This document shows positions 17,608 to 25,124 of a stretch of 39,921 nucleotides of DNA, in pieces. The stretch is from Spirochaetota bacterium (GTDB lineage Bacteria > Spirochaetota > UBA4802 > JAFGJZ01). A program made the translations under genes and the position numbers. The notes beneath the pieces were generated by a model. It was not told where the DNA came from and made no database searches. It was given only the letters and a program-made list of their open reading frames with translations. The stretch's first letter is position 1. The number at the start of each line of letters is the position of its first letter. The stretch covers positions 1-39,921 of the forward strand of contig JAFGRW010000063.1 in the NCBI GenBank assembly GCA_016934935.1. Reading direction: 5' to 3'.

Positions 17608-17882
17608 TTACCGCACCCTTATGAAATTGAGATTATAACATATTAAATAAAATGACAGGCCATGTCAATATGCTTTTCTCTGTCATTGTTTCAGATACAA
17701 TTACAGAGATTTAGCAAGCTTCTTTTAATGAAGAGAAGCTGAATAAAGCTTAAAGTTCTTATGAAATACACGCTTCAGTTCCTCAGTATTATCTTCTTTT
17801 AGCAAATGGCCTGCTATCCTGATTTAAGCGCCCTATATGCTGAAGAGCCATCAATAAAGGATGCTAACAGGATATTTTAGTA
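17608..17882. other. Intergenic region, no gene recognised
   Basis: This is the upstream region of the NarL-type regulator, whose promoter should lie here, and the region beyond the terminator of the LamG lipoprotein gene. A small imperfect hairpin (AGCTTCT...AGAAGCT, 17717-17740) is present. No coding signal was seen. Confidence 0.5.
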
Positions 17883-17912
17883 TAACCGAAGGGGCGGCTG
17901 CCCCTTTAGTTA
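17883..17912 (-). terminator. Hairpin terminator of the LamG lipoprotein gene
   Basis: The stem AAGGGGC / GCCCCTT with a four-base loop extends through a mismatch and a wobble into TAAC/GTTA on the outside. It begins about ten bases beyond the minus-strand stop at 17923. This is a strong GC-rich hairpin, as expected for an intrinsic terminator, although the U-tract is poor. Confidence 0.7.
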
Positions 17913-17922
17913 TGAATATTCT

Positions 17923-19551
17923 TTACTCATCATAGATATCATCGTGATCGTAAAGATTGGCTACCTCAGCGGTTGTTAAAGCATATTTGTAAAACCTGAC
18001 TTCATCTATTATTCCATTAAAATATCTTGGGCTGACATTTAGATAATCACCACCAATGGCAAATTTAGTGGTTTGATTCTCTATTGTATAAGGGGTAGTA
18101 CCCGTACCAGCATCAATTCCATTTACATAGAATCGTACTTGTCGGGATGCATTAATATATACGCCCACAACATGCAACCATGTCCCAGTATTTAGTACAG
18201 AATTATTCGAGTATCCTTCCGCTAAGTCCAGAGCATTCGTGTGACCGCCCCAATTGGAATTAACCCTGAACATTAATGCCTTTAATCCGTTATCATGGTA
18301 ATTTGAAACGATGGCACTAAAATTACCGATAGTGTCAAGCTTGATCCATGCACTAATGGTGAAATCATCGCCCGCACTGATCCCCAAATCTCCAACAACC
18401 TGCAGGTAATCACCGTCTCCGTCGAAGCTGTAGGCGCCGTTAACGCTTCCATCATGCCCTGTTGTTAATGTTGGATCTCCGAATTTTACTAGGGCAACGC
18501 CCCTTCCACTCGCATCTGCTAAAGAACCACCTGTAAATGGAAAGTAAAGATCCATGGCGCCACGTACCGGGAAGTAATAAGCCGAATCAGACCATGTTAC
18601 ATCTGAATTGTCACTTTTCTTGAAACCTGTAATACTGATTCCGGTGTAGTTTGTTGACTGAAGATCTTCATTCGGATTTATAGTGATTGTGTCATTTGTC
18701 TTATTAGTGGTGCTGAAAGTAATTGCAGCATTAACTCCATCTGTAAATGCAACTGCAGGTGAAGCGAAGGTTGCTGTTCCTTTTGTTGTTCCATCAAAAC
18801 TATCTGGAAATACTATCACTATGTTGGTATCAGGTGAAACTGAATCTTCTCCGTCAGGTGTTAAACTTGGTAGATGCTTTACTGTGAAGGTAAAATTTCT
18901 TGTATCGCTTTCACCACCTTTAGTTATTGTTGCAGTCAGTGTAACAGTCTGATTACCCTCTGCATAGAGAGGTCTTGTAACGGAACCATTATTTGCAATA
19001 TAGGATGTGTTTGAGCTTGACCAACTGATCGCTGTACCATTAGAACCTGAAGTAGGAAGAGTTACATTCTGCGTTACATTTCCTGCGCTGTCGCCTGCTC
19101 CATAGATTATTGAAAGGTTCGCCTTGTCCTCTGTCACTGCGTCAGTATCACCTGCAGGCTGCTTAATCACAGTGAGTGTAAACACTTTCGTGACTGATTC
19201 CGAACCCTTTGTTATTGTGGCAGTCAGTGTAACTACTTTATCACCATCTTCATTGGCAGGTCGGGTGACTGATCCGCCAATTGAAATAACTGATGGATCG
19301 GAAGATGACCATGTTATGGTTGTACCGTTTTCTCCTTCTGTTTTCAGAGTAATATCTGTAGTAACGGCTGATGCACTGTCACTACCGGTGTATTCTATGC
19401 TTAAACTGTCTCTGTCATAGGAGACAGCTTCAGAGTCTGACAGTTCACCAACATCTTCAATATCTTCAATATCATCATTGGCTGAACATCCTGGTAAAAA
19501 ATATAATATTGTAACTGCTAATATAATGACTGACAAAATTTTGGATCTCAT
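17923..19551 (-). CDS. Surface lipoprotein: tandem Ig-like repeats, Big_5-like domain, LamG domain
   Basis: 542 residues with a lipoprotein signal (VTILYFLPGC) and an acidic linker. Two tandem repeats at about 55-130 and 140-227 share GTxITWSSSxxSxI...GSVTRP...VTLTATITKG.ES.T..FT.TV and match the atrophied bacterial Ig type. A Big_5-like segment follows (230-325, beginning PDGEDSVSPDTNIVIVF). The C-terminus (335-535) is a LamG/concanavalin-like jelly-roll: VNGAYSFDGDGDYLQV, DDFTISAWIKLD, WLHVVGVY, VRFYVNGIDAGT, GIIDEVRFYKYALT. It is probably exposed on the outer membrane and binds carbohydrate or matrix, by family analogy. AGGAG precedes the ATG. The gene stands alone. Confidence 0.85.
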   Translation of the reverse strand: MRSKILSVIILAVTILYFLPGCSANDDIEDIEDVGELSDSEAVSYDRDSLSIEYTGSDSASAVTTDITLKTEGENGTTITWSSSDPSVISIGGSVTRPANEDGDKVVTLTATITKGSESVTKVFTLTVIKQPAGDTDAVTEDKANLSIIYGAGDSAGNVTQNVTLPTSGSNGTAISWSSSNTSYIANNGSVTRPLYAEGNQTVTLTATITKGGESDTRNFTFTVKHLPSLTPDGEDSVSPDTNIVIVFPDSFDGTTKGTATFASPAVAFTDGVNAAITFSTTNKTNDTITINPNEDLQSTNYTGISITGFKKSDNSDVTWSDSAYYFPVRGAMDLYFPFTGGSLADASGRGVALVKFGDPTLTTGHDGSVNGAYSFDGDGDYLQVVGDLGISAGDDFTISAWIKLDTIGNFSAIVSNYHDNGLKALMFRVNSNWGGHTNALDLAEGYSNNSVLNTGTWLHVVGVYINASRQVRFYVNGIDAGTGTTPYTIENQTTKFAIGGDYLNVSPRYFNGIIDEVRFYKYALTTAEVANLYDHDDIYDE

Positions 19552-20009
19552 TTTTTACTCCTATTTATTAAAATTAGAAACTTGAAAAACACTAAAAATT
19601 ATTCCGGTATATCTAGATTCTGCGAAGACAAAGGGGTTATAATATTAAAAAATAATTATTGAAACTATGGCTGAGAAAAACTTAATTCTTCATATCATCC
19701 AATATAATTACGAGTAAATTTATAATAAATAAAGGGTATAGAAAATCGGCCGAAAGTATGAGAATTAAAAAAAAAGGTATGAGAATAGTGTTTATCTTAT
19801 CCACAAAACTTATTTTTTCAAAATTTAATACAAATCTGCACTATCAGTAATTGTTGTTTAATGCAGGGACATGTTATCTCTTGAGAAGTTATGTCCTTCA
19901 GATATGAGGAGGCTGAAATACTTTTTACAGTTTTTTATAGTTTTTCGTTATCGGTATAGTAATGGTATAATCCTTGTCAAAAGACATAACCCTAATACAT
20001 GTTGGAAGT
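19552..20009. other. Intergenic region, no gene recognised
   Basis: AT-rich sequence upstream of the LamG lipoprotein gene, which presumably carries its promoter, ending where the ISL3 remnant fades out. No coding signal was seen. Confidence 0.5.
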
Positions 20010-20794
20010 AGCATATTGTCTTAAGTAAAATATCAAGACTGTTCTGTTGATCCACTTTTAATTGTTCAGGTCTTTTTAATAAAAGTCAACGAGCTCTTTT
20101 AAACTGAGTGTCTTTCATTATCAGATGCTTTTTTATATTCTGCAATTCTTACTTTAGCAATCGCTTTTTAAAATGCTGAGCAAGATGAAAATGATCAAAG
20201 GCGATCTTGGCATTCTTGTAAAATTGTGTTGTTGGTATTCTGAGGCCTAACCATGCATCCATGCAGGCAAGTTTAATGTTTTCACACCATTTCGCCCTTT
20301 TTATTCCTAAAGAAGCCTTCCAGAGTCTCCTTTTTGCGTCCTTTGATGACATCTAACACTCTACGAACACCCGGAGCTGTCACTATGGTTGCATATACGT
20401 GTTCTTTCTTACGGGATATTTCATCAACACAAATCGTTTCAGGAAAAAATCCTTCCTGTTCTAATAGCTCATGAGATATACCCGTCTTATCCAATCTGTA
20501 AACAGTATGTTTTGATTTTCCAAACACACGAGCTAAGTCAATATAGGTCATCCGTTTGCAAAAAGCATAAATTCAGTGACTGAACCTGTTTGTCACACGA
20601 CAATCAGGATCGAGCCATAAAATCTCTTCGTTTCCAATATAATCGCAAGAGCAATGTATTCAGTGTTTTGGCACACAAAGAAAACATCTTTTGACAAAAA
20701 CTGATAAGTCTTCAACAACTTGATATCGTACATCTTTTGGTGTACCTAAAAAGGATTGTCCGCATTTCGGACAACTTGGAAACTTGTCGCCCAT
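20010..20794 (-). pseudogene. Decayed ISL3-family transposase
   Basis: Reading the minus strand from ATG at 20794 gives a zinc-finger start (GDKFPSCPKCGQSFLGT). It continues through RMTYIDLARVFGKSKHTVYRLDK, TICVDEISRKKEHVYATIV and IKGRKKETLEGFF, then in another frame IKLACMDAWLG and IAFDHFHLAQHFKK, and then LLLKRPEQL. These are the ordered landmarks of ISL3 transposases (zinc finger, HTH, DDE core with the first two Asp residues). The gene is broken by in-frame TGA codons, at least one frameshift near 20290 and another near 20160, and the C-terminal third is missing. Three of the in-frame stops are TGA where Trp would fit. Terminal inverted repeats were not found. It is a dead insertion sequence. 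Confidence 0.75.
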
Positions 20795-21466
20795 AAGACT
20801 AATGAAAATTTTCTTATTTTATATTGTTAATTTCTTGACAAAATAACCTGGTAATCCTGAAATTTCTGTTAACATAAAAATATCATCTTTTGTTTTTGAA
20901 TTCTTTTGTCGTGAATAAAATTCATACAATTGATGGGGTTTTTATGCAATGAATTTTTAAAGTCCTCTATACCGTTTTATCCTACAAATACGGAAAGTGC
21001 CAACAAAAGTAAATACACCTAAATGTGTTTTGAATTTACAAGACAAAACAGATAAAACCTAGTTGTTTCTGAGAAATAAATATGGTCACAATCCGCATTA
21101 TTGAAAAAAGATGAATAAGAAGCCCCCTTTGGGGGTTGGGGGCATATAGATTAATATTTTTGGGTAGAAGTCAACCTTGCAGGGCAGGGCGCAATTTAAT
21201 TTAGCAGTATTCTAGTATTCTTCTATTACTAATTATTACAGTAAACTCATGATTAAAATTTGTGCTGGAAATTTCTGGACAGGTATTAAATAATAAACAT
21301 AGATTCATAATATCTATGCCGTGATTTGTTGGAAACAGTTCCGGTTATGCCGTTTGCCCCCGTCTTTAGCAACGGGATAAATTGCTTAGGTACTAATATG
21401 TGAAAAAATAACTTCAATACATAATAAAATTAGTGATATGTTACTATGTTTTACAAGGAGGATTAA
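20795..21466. other. Intergenic region flanking the dead IS; two GC-rich hairpins
   Basis: About 670 bases without a convincing gene. A GC-rich hairpin at 21122-21143 (GCCCCC...GGGGGC) stands out in AT-rich sequence and resembles REP-like inverted repeats. A second small inverted repeat, CCCGT/ACGGG, lies at 21359-21376. No riboswitch family was recognised. The promoter of the SPFH gene must lie in the last 100 bases. Confidence 0.4.
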
Positions 21467-22489
21467 ATGTTTGGTTTTAAATTTATCAAGTTTCAACCGA
21501 CGGATTACGTACTGAGATATAAAAACGGAAAGATAGTCAAAGAGGGGTTGGGGCTCTCTTTTTTCTATTATGCCCCCAGAACATCGCTGGTGTCGGTTCC
21601 GATTGGAAGCGCCGAGGTGCCTTTTATATTTGAAGAAGTAACTACCGATTATCAGACGATAACCATTCAGGGAACCGTTACCTATAAAATAGCAGAGCCA
21701 AAAAAAATAGCCGAATACCTGAATTTCACTCTGGATAATACCGGCAGCTCTTATCTATCCGATGACCCGCAAAAATTACCACAGCGGATTATAAATGCTG
21801 TGCATGTTCTTACTAAAAAAGAGATGCAAAACCTGTCGTTAAGGGAAGCAATCAGATCATCGGAAGCTCTGGTCGACTCGGTTTATCAAGGGCTTGGCAA
21901 AAGTACCGAAATAACTTCATTGGGCATCAAGGTTCTTGGTATATCCATTTTGGCTATAAAGCCCAATAAAGAGACCGCGCGTGCCCTCGAGGCTGAAGCC
22001 CGCGAACAGATTCTAAAAGAGGCTGATGATGCTATCTATACTCGTCGTAATTCATCGGTAGAACAAGAACGCAAGATAAAAGAAAACGAACTGAATACCG
22101 AAATAGCGATAGAGAATAAAAAGCGTCAGATAAAAGAGACCCAGATGGAAGCCGAGAAATCGGTTCAGCAAAAAAAACATGAGTTGCAGCAGTCAGAGAT
22201 GCTCTTTAGTATCCAGCAAGAGGATGAAAAAAAGAACCTTGTTTTAATTGCTGTACAAAACGCGCGCGCAGAGGCCGACGCGAGTGCGTATGCAATATCG
22301 GCGATGATGAAAGCTTTTGAAGGTGCAGATACCGGAGTAATACAGGCTCTTGCTTCGACCGGAATGAATCCTCAGCAGCTAATAGCATTAGCGTTTCAGG
22401 GTTTAGCTGAAAAAGCTGACAAAATAGGCCAGCTCAATATTTCACCAGAGCTTTTAAATGAAATACTGAAAAAAAGTGATCGAAAATAA
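21467..22489 (+). CDS. SPFH / band 7 domain protein
   Basis: 340 residues behind an excellent ribosome site (AAGGAGG). The SPFH domain occupies about 5-195 (PTDYVLRYKNGKIVKEGLGLSFF; TIQGTVTYKIAEPKKIAEYLNF; LTSLGIKVLGISILAIKP-like end). A long charged coiled coil follows (about 195-265, including EIAIENKKRQIKETQMEAEKSV), then a C-terminal oligomerisation-type segment (GMNPQQLIALAFQGLAEKADKIGQLNISPELL). There is no N-terminal membrane helix, which is unusual for stomatin/flotillin relatives, so it may associate peripherally with membranes or form soluble rings. The NAD-kinase-like gene follows after eight bases, suggesting a functional pair. Confidence 0.85.
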   Translation: MFGFKFIKFQPTDYVLRYKNGKIVKEGLGLSFFYYAPRTSLVSVPIGSAEVPFIFEEVTTDYQTITIQGTVTYKIAEPKKIAEYLNFTLDNTGSSYLSDDPQKLPQRIINAVHVLTKKEMQNLSLREAIRSSEALVDSVYQGLGKSTEITSLGIKVLGISILAIKPNKETARALEAEAREQILKEADDAIYTRRNSSVEQERKIKENELNTEIAIENKKRQIKETQMEAEKSVQQKKHELQQSEMLFSIQQEDEKKNLVLIAVQNARAEADASAYAISAMMKAFEGADTGVIQALASTGMNPQQLIALAFQGLAEKADKIGQLNISPELLNEILKKSDRK

Positions 22490-22497
22490 TCTTATCA

Positions 22498-23436
22498 ATG
22501 GAACCTTTAAGTGAAAATAAGATTGTTATTATTACCCGGAAAACCAGGCTTGATGATTTGATTGCCCGTTTTAATTCGGTTTCGCAGGCAAAATTCTATG
22601 TTGAACATCTCGGTGCCGATTTTTCTGATTACGAGAAAGAGCATAGTGATTATATCCTTGCAGTAAGGCAGGCGTCCGAACTTCTTTCGGCAATCGGCCG
22701 GATACATGTTCTTGACAGGGAGTATCTTACCAATTATATATTTGGGCCTAATGATGTTGTGGTTGCCATCGGTCAGGATGGAATGGTTGCCAACACATTG
22801 AAATACTTGTCCGGCCAGTCGTTATTGGGGGTAAACCCGTCACCGGACAGGTGGGATGGCGTTTTGCTGCCGTTTTATGTGAAAGATTTACCGCTTGTTA
22901 TACCGGAAGTTATACGAGGTCAAAGGGGACACAGAGAGGTAACAATTGCAGCGGCCAGATTAAACGATAATCAGGAGCTGCTTGCGGTTAATGATTTCTT
23001 TATCGGACAAAAGAGTCATGTCTCTTCTCGTTATCAGATAGAGTACGCGGGTTTCACCGAGGCTCATTCATCCAGTGGTATAATCGTATCTACAGGTCTA
23101 GGTTCCACCGGATGGTTCAAAAGTATTCTGACCGGAGCACAGGGTGTTGTCGGTAAAATTTCAGGTAATGATTTTACAATTGAATCAAACGACGATTTTT
23201 CATGGGATTCAGAATATCTCTATTATTCGGTCAGAGAGCCGTTTCCCAGTAATAATACCGGAACAGAACTTGTCTTTGGGAAAATTACAAAACAGCAGCC
23301 GTTAAAGATTACGTCACAGATGTCAGAAAACGGAGTTATATTCAGTGACGGTATCGAGAAAGATTTTCTGGAATTCAATTCTGGAATGGAAGCTGTAATA
23401 GGATTATCCGGAAAAAAAGGATTGCTGGTTGTTTAG
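22498..23436 (+). CDS. NAD-kinase-like protein with altered signature motifs
   Basis: 312 residues. The NAD kinase/diacylglycerol kinase fold is shown by VVVAIGQDGMVANTLKYL (residues 87-104), LLAVNDFFIGQ (161-171) and SSSGIIVSTGLGSTGW (191-206). NAD kinases carry GGDGT and a Asn-Glu pair at the first two sites; here they read GQDGM and ND. The catalytic Asp (D94) is kept, but the second Gly and the substrate-contact Glu are changed, so substrate or activity may differ from NAD phosphorylation. The gene begins eight bases after the SPFH stop with no clear ribosome site, consistent with translational coupling. It is more likely a specialised partner of the SPFH protein than the housekeeping enzyme. 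Confidence 0.75.
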   Translation: MEPLSENKIVIITRKTRLDDLIARFNSVSQAKFYVEHLGADFSDYEKEHSDYILAVRQASELLSAIGRIHVLDREYLTNYIFGPNDVVVAIGQDGMVANTLKYLSGQSLLGVNPSPDRWDGVLLPFYVKDLPLVIPEVIRGQRGHREVTIAAARLNDNQELLAVNDFFIGQKSHVSSRYQIEYAGFTEAHSSSGIIVSTGLGSTGWFKSILTGAQGVVGKISGNDFTIESNDDFSWDSEYLYYSVREPFPSNNTGTELVFGKITKQQPLKITSQMSENGVIFSDGIEKDFLEFNSGMEAVIGLSGKKGLLVV

Positions 23437-23576
23437 ATTTAATAATAGCAGCTCATATGAATCATCCCGAAAACAATACTTATGAAGCATTAAAGATTTT
23501 TGTGCCTCGTATGGAAAAGAAGGGATATCGTTTTGTACTGTTAAACGAGTTTCCCATTAAAAATAACAGATACTAA
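23437..23576 (+). pseudogene. C-terminal fragment of a polysaccharide deacetylase-like protein
   Basis: A short frame open from about 23436 reads DLIIAAHMNHPENNTY, followed by EALKIFVPRMEKKGYRFVLL and a short tail to TAA at 23576. This closely resembles the last strand and helix of polysaccharide deacetylases (LIIAH..., T.EAL, lp.l..kGYrFV.Ls). Nothing of the catalytic domain lies upstream, where the frame is occupied by the end of the NAD-kinase-like gene. It is a leftover of a deleted gene; an ATG at 23457 could give a 39-residue peptide but has no clear function. Confidence 0.5.
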
Positions 23577-23626
23577 TTAGCGACAATCTTTATTAATTTT
23601 TTTTAAAGTTCTCTATCAGGTTATAA

Positions 23627-24778
23627 ATGATAAACATTACTACTGAAAAAGTTCCTATAAAAATGTGGCTTGATGAAATTGAAGATGGAGCAATGCAACA
23701 GGCAAAAAATCTTGCTGATTTGCCATTTGTATTTAAGTGGATTGCCTTAATGCCTGACTGTCATCAGGGGTATGGCATGCCTATCGGCGGTGTTCTGGCC
23801 GCAGATCAGTTTATAGTGCCTAACGCTGTTGGTGTAGATATAGGATGCGGAATGTGTGCCGTCAGGACATCCTTGAAAAATATTGATTCCGGTCAACTAA
23901 AGAAGATAATGAGTCTTGTCAGAGCCCGTATACCTCTTGGATTTAATCACCATATAAAGCCGCAAAAATGGCAGGGGTTCGATAATGCACCGGATATTCC
24001 GGTTATACGAATGCAGCTGCAAAGTGCACAGTATCAGTTGGGAACATTAGGCGGTGGGAACCACTTCATAGAGATTCAGAAAGGATCCGACGGCTTTATC
24101 TGGATTATGCTTCATTCCGGTTCCCGGAATTTTGGTCTGAAAATTGCTGCCGAGTATCACAAAAAAGCTCTGTATTATTGCGATCAAAATAATTATCAAC
24201 TTGCAGATAATAATCTGGCATATCTTCCTGCGGCAACAGAAGAGGCCAAAGAGTATTTTGAAGCGATGAACTTTGCTCTGGAGTTTGCAAGGGAAAGCCG
24301 CCTGAAGATGCTTGAAGCGGTCAAAGATTTTTTCTTGTCAGTTTGCGTAAATGTATCTTTTGATGATACAATAAATATTCACCATAACTATGCTGCTTTG
24401 GAAAGTCATTATGGGTATGACGTTATTGTTCACAGAAAAGGGGCAACTTCCGCTCGAAAGGGGCAGATCGGAATAATTCCCGGTTCCCAGGGAACCAGAA
24501 GCTATATAGTGACAGGCAAGGGTAATCCGGAGTCATTTATGTCCTGTTCTCATGGCGCGGGTCGTAAAATCGGGCGTAAAGAGGCTCAGCGCAGGCTCGA
24601 TTTGAAACATGAAAAAAAAATTCTTGATGATCAGGGAATTATACACTCAATAAGAACAGTCAAAGATCTCGACGAAGCGTCGGGTGCATACAAGGATATT
24701 GATACAGTAATGAGAAACCAGCAGGATCTGGTTCATATTGCTGTCAGCCTTGAACCACTTGCTGTGATAAAGGGATAG
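23627..24778 (+). CDS. rtcB: RtcB-type RNA ligase
   Basis: 383 residues, the length of the compact RtcB subgroup. It joins RNA 2',3'-cyclic phosphate or 3'-phosphate ends to 5'-OH ends using GTP and Mn2+. Seen here: MPDCHQGYGMPIGGV, VGVDIGCGM with metal ligand Cys74, TLGGGNHFIEI, MLHSGSRNFG, INIHHNYA, RKGATSARKGQ and the guanylylation His309 in SCSHGAGR. All catalytic signatures are present, so it should be active. There is no archease, RtcA or RtcR neighbour. The gene is convergent with the kinase at 24798. Confidence 0.93.
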   Translation: MINITTEKVPIKMWLDEIEDGAMQQAKNLADLPFVFKWIALMPDCHQGYGMPIGGVLAADQFIVPNAVGVDIGCGMCAVRTSLKNIDSGQLKKIMSLVRARIPLGFNHHIKPQKWQGFDNAPDIPVIRMQLQSAQYQLGTLGGGNHFIEIQKGSDGFIWIMLHSGSRNFGLKIAAEYHKKALYYCDQNNYQLADNNLAYLPAATEEAKEYFEAMNFALEFARESRLKMLEAVKDFFLSVCVNVSFDDTINIHHNYAALESHYGYDVIVHRKGATSARKGQIGIIPGSQGTRSYIVTGKGNPESFMSCSHGAGRKIGRKEAQRRLDLKHEKKILDDQGIIHSIRTVKDLDEASGAYKDIDTVMRNQQDLVHIAVSLEPLAVIKG

Positions 24779-24782
24779 ATTC

Positions 24783-24800
24783 TAAATCGCTACAGATTTA
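24783..24800. terminator. Small hairpin between convergent genes
   Basis: TAAATC / GATTTA with a six-base loop spans the 19-base gap between the rtcB stop and the opposing kinase stop and includes part of the latter. It is weak and AT-rich, but its position suits a bidirectional terminator. Confidence 0.35.
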
Positions 24801-25124
24801 TTCATACTCAAATTCAATTATGAATTTTGTTCCGTTTTGACTTTCGATAGTATAGGTGCCGCCAAGCTGTTCTGTAAGCATATTTATAATGGTCAGGCCG
24901 AATCCCGGAGTATCGTTTAACCTTCTCCTTTCAGTAATACCGACTCCGTTATCCTGAACAATAATTGAAACTACGTTTCCAGTTTTTGAAATTTCTATCA
25001 AAACATGATTACCGCTGTTTTTTTTGAAGGCATATTTAAAAATGTTTGTCATTAACTCGTTAATTATTATTCCAACAGGTATTGCGGTTTTTGAGTTCAG
25101 TTCAAAATCACTTATCATTTTCAA
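24798..25124 (-). CDS. HATPase domain, separated second part of the split hybrid kinase
   Basis: 108 residues that are a complete GHKL ATPase domain of the HisKA_2 type: IPVGIIINELMTNIFKYAFKK (N-box), IIVQDNGVGI (G1), FGLTIINMLTEQLGGTYTIES (G2 region). It lies one frame away from the preceding kinase and overlaps its end: TTG at 25124 or ATG at 25118 precedes the upstream TGA at 25108. Read together, the two frames give a normal REC-PAS-PocR-HisKA_2-HATPase protein with a junction near IKIEN/ISDFELN. This is either a frameshift or a coupled two-polypeptide kinase. Alone it has no dimerisation or phospho-acceptor part. Confidence 0.75.
   Translation of the reverse strand: MKMISDFELNSKTAIPVGIIINELMTNIFKYAFKKNSGNHVLIEISKTGNVVSIIVQDNGVGITERRRLNDTPGFGLTIINMLTEQLGGTYTIESQNGTKFIIEFEYE

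Noticed and set aside
18683..19420. Plus-strand Ser/Val/Thr-rich frames
   Set aside because: They are antisense to the repetitive Ig-like domains of the lipoprotein; the composition mirrors those repeats.
20149..20551. Two separate small genes
   Set aside because: Together with flanking sequence they align in order with one ISL3 transposase, so they are pieces of a dead gene.
20010..20794. UGA codons read as selenocysteine
   Set aside because: There is no SECIS-like hairpin, the family has no selenoprotein members, and frameshifts also break the gene.
25108..25124. Programmed ribosomal frameshift site in the kinase
   Set aside because: No clear slippery heptamer or downstream stem was seen; a simple indel or reinitiation explains the arrangement.
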